Made by a program: the position numbers and the translations under genes. A model generated the notes under the pieces. It ran no database searches and was not told the DNA's origin. It saw only the letters and a program-made list of their open reading frames with translations. From Symmetrospora coprosmae (Eukaryota; Basidiomycota; Cystobasidiomycetes; Symmetrosporaceae), in the NCBI GenBank assembly GCA_008802785.1, contig VUYT01000014.1:124001-188000 (forward strand): a stretch of DNA of 64,000 bases, written 5' to 3'. This document shows, piece after piece, positions 63,039-64,000 of this stretch (positions within the stretch are counted from its first letter, which is position 1; each line of letters opens with the position of its first letter).

Positions 63039-63947
63039 TTACTCGTAATCCGTCAGCTTCTCGCCTGCGTACCCGGCAACCGGGAATACCGCAGCGCGGA
63101 GATCGATCCATCGCCATGACGCAGGCCTGGGCCTGGAGTTCTTGATTTGACAGCTGAATTCGTAAATGACGAAGGATTTGTCTCTCAGCTGTTCTTTGCT
63201 CGGGACGGTATAACGGGACGTTCCAGACGCAGTGTTGCGAATGATCGCGCCTGTCTCTACTCCCCCTGGAATCCAGTCGTCGCGCCAGAACTTAGCCTTC
63301 AGAGACGTCTTGATTGCCAGGCTAGCTACGGATGTAGTCGTGGGTGTAGAACTAGGGCTCGGCCGTGCCATTACTATGACCCAGCCTCTGCTGCGCTGTC
63401 TGCAAACACAAAATGCTGCACTCGTTAGCGAAATTATGCGCCTGCCTTGCTCTGCAATAATTCGTACGTACTTCCTGTAGGTGTTGGTGATGTAGTATGT
63501 CTCGGAATGCAGAAGGACCTCCGGGAATCTGACAGCTTGTCCGGGCACGGCAATGGCCTGGAAAAGCCGAGTCAGAATTTGTGCATACTTGCACCCGAAT
63601 AAGGGGAATGAGAATTGCCTTACATGTAGTACTCTCTTACCCAGCAGACTGGCGACATCGACCGCGCGATAATTCCCAGATGGCACACCAAGAGTCTTCC
63701 AGCGTGACTCGTCGCGACGTAGGGCTCCGTAGGCGTTGCCTGACACTCGCCGCGAAGATCGAGCGGATAGCAATCTTCCATCGAGCTGAGCGGTGTTGGT
63801 CATTGTGTCGATCTCGAGGTAGGCTTCTCCCGTTCCACTAAGTTCGTAGGGTTTAGACAGGTCCATTGGACGTAGGCGGATGATCGGTAGCATGCGATTA
63901 TTTGCCACAAAGGGTGCGTCCTCGGGCTCAGTGTCGCGCCCAGCCAT
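63039..63947 (-). CDS. Unresolved gene at the right edge, probably 5'-incomplete
   Basis: A 302-residue open frame runs without stop. Parts look protein-like (NNRMLPIIRLRPMDLSKPYE, GEAYLEIDTMTNTAQLDGRL, GNYRAVDVASLLGKRVLH, VRFPEVLLHSETYYITNTYR), while the segment around 63605-63545 resembles a 66-base intron without stops (GTAAGG to TTCCAG). An acceptor-like CTTCGTAG at 63968-63975 (minus strand) directly upstream suggests an earlier exon outside the window. The 3' exon structure is not settled. No family recognised. Confidence 0.45.
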   Translation of the reverse strand: MAGRDTEPEDAPFVANNRMLPIIRLRPMDLSKPYELSGTGEAYLEIDTMTNTAQLDGRLLSARSSRRVSGNAYGALRRDESRWKTLGVPSGNYRAVDVASLLGKRVLHVRQFSFPLFGCKYAQILTRLFQAIAVPGQAVRFPEVLLHSETYYITNTYRKYVRIIAEQGRRIISLTSAAFCVCRQRSRGWVIVMARPSPSSTPTTTSVASLAIKTSLKAKFWRDDWIPGGVETGAIIRNTASGTSRYTVPSKEQLRDKSFVIYEFSCQIKNSRPRPASWRWIDLRAAVFPVAGYAGEKLTDYE

Positions 63948-64000
63948 CCATGCTTTGACTGCGTTCGGATGGGGTTTGCTACGAAGAGTAAGTTGAGTCA

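Noticed and set aside
1-64000. tRNA genes, transposons and virus-derived elements
   Set aside because: No B-box-like GGTTCGAATCC context, no transposase, integrase or reverse-transcriptase motif and no long terminal repeats were seen on either strand.

Overview
The window reads as nuclear DNA of a basidiomycete fungus. It is GC-rich and gene-dense. Nearly every gene is split by many short GT-AG introns of about 50-145 bases. The gene set (LAMMER kinase, Zn2Cys6 factor, CAP10-type GT90 glycosyltransferase, PWI-type RBM25, CBP3, Uba4, SERINC) is ordinary fungal housekeeping. I cannot name the genus from sequence alone. No tRNA, rRNA, CRISPR array, provirus or transposon was seen.

Layout: thioredoxin(-), Zn2Cys6 factor(+), Dal5-type MFS permease(+), Ser/Thr-rich single-TM protein(+), VPS1 dynamin(-), SERINC/TMS1(-), a relic of the GT90 gene(+), two unrecognised small genes in divergent orientation (16-17.6 kb), UBA4(-) and GT90(+) sharing a 162-base promoter, a repeat-built KGG/Con-10-like stress protein(+), an isolated C-terminal exon of PRPP synthetase(-) beside a G35-CC-G26 tract, an unrecognised Ser/Pro-rich protein(+), an unrecognised membrane/coiled-coil protein(+), a DODA-type dioxygenase(-), WW protein(+), paxillin-like LIM protein(+), LAMMER kinase(+), inositol monophosphatase(+), a second Ser/Thr-rich single-TM protein(+), CBP3(+), PITH protein(+), XPG-family nuclease(-), aspartate aminotransferase(-), DUF5872-like acidic nuclear protein(+), RBM25(-), pyruvate decarboxylase(+), a four-TM protein(+), and an unresolved gene at the right edge(-).

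I rebuilt gene models by hand from splice sites, reading phase and family conservation. For almost all of them the summed exon lengths divide by three. The genes do not form one pathway or cluster. The strongest signal is in gene structure. Several conserved motifs can only be assembled through ultra-short exons: 5 nt in the MFS permease; 7 nt followed by 10 nt in VPS1, just before the P-loop; 33 nt in the XPG nuclease, carrying the DNA-binding hairpin; and probably a 7-nt first coding exon in RBM25. Five introns have lengths divisible by three and no in-frame stop, so retained forms would still be open. Other points to check are the broken PRPP synthetase next to the homopolymer, and the diverged GT90 fragment lying 4.6 kb from its apparent parent.
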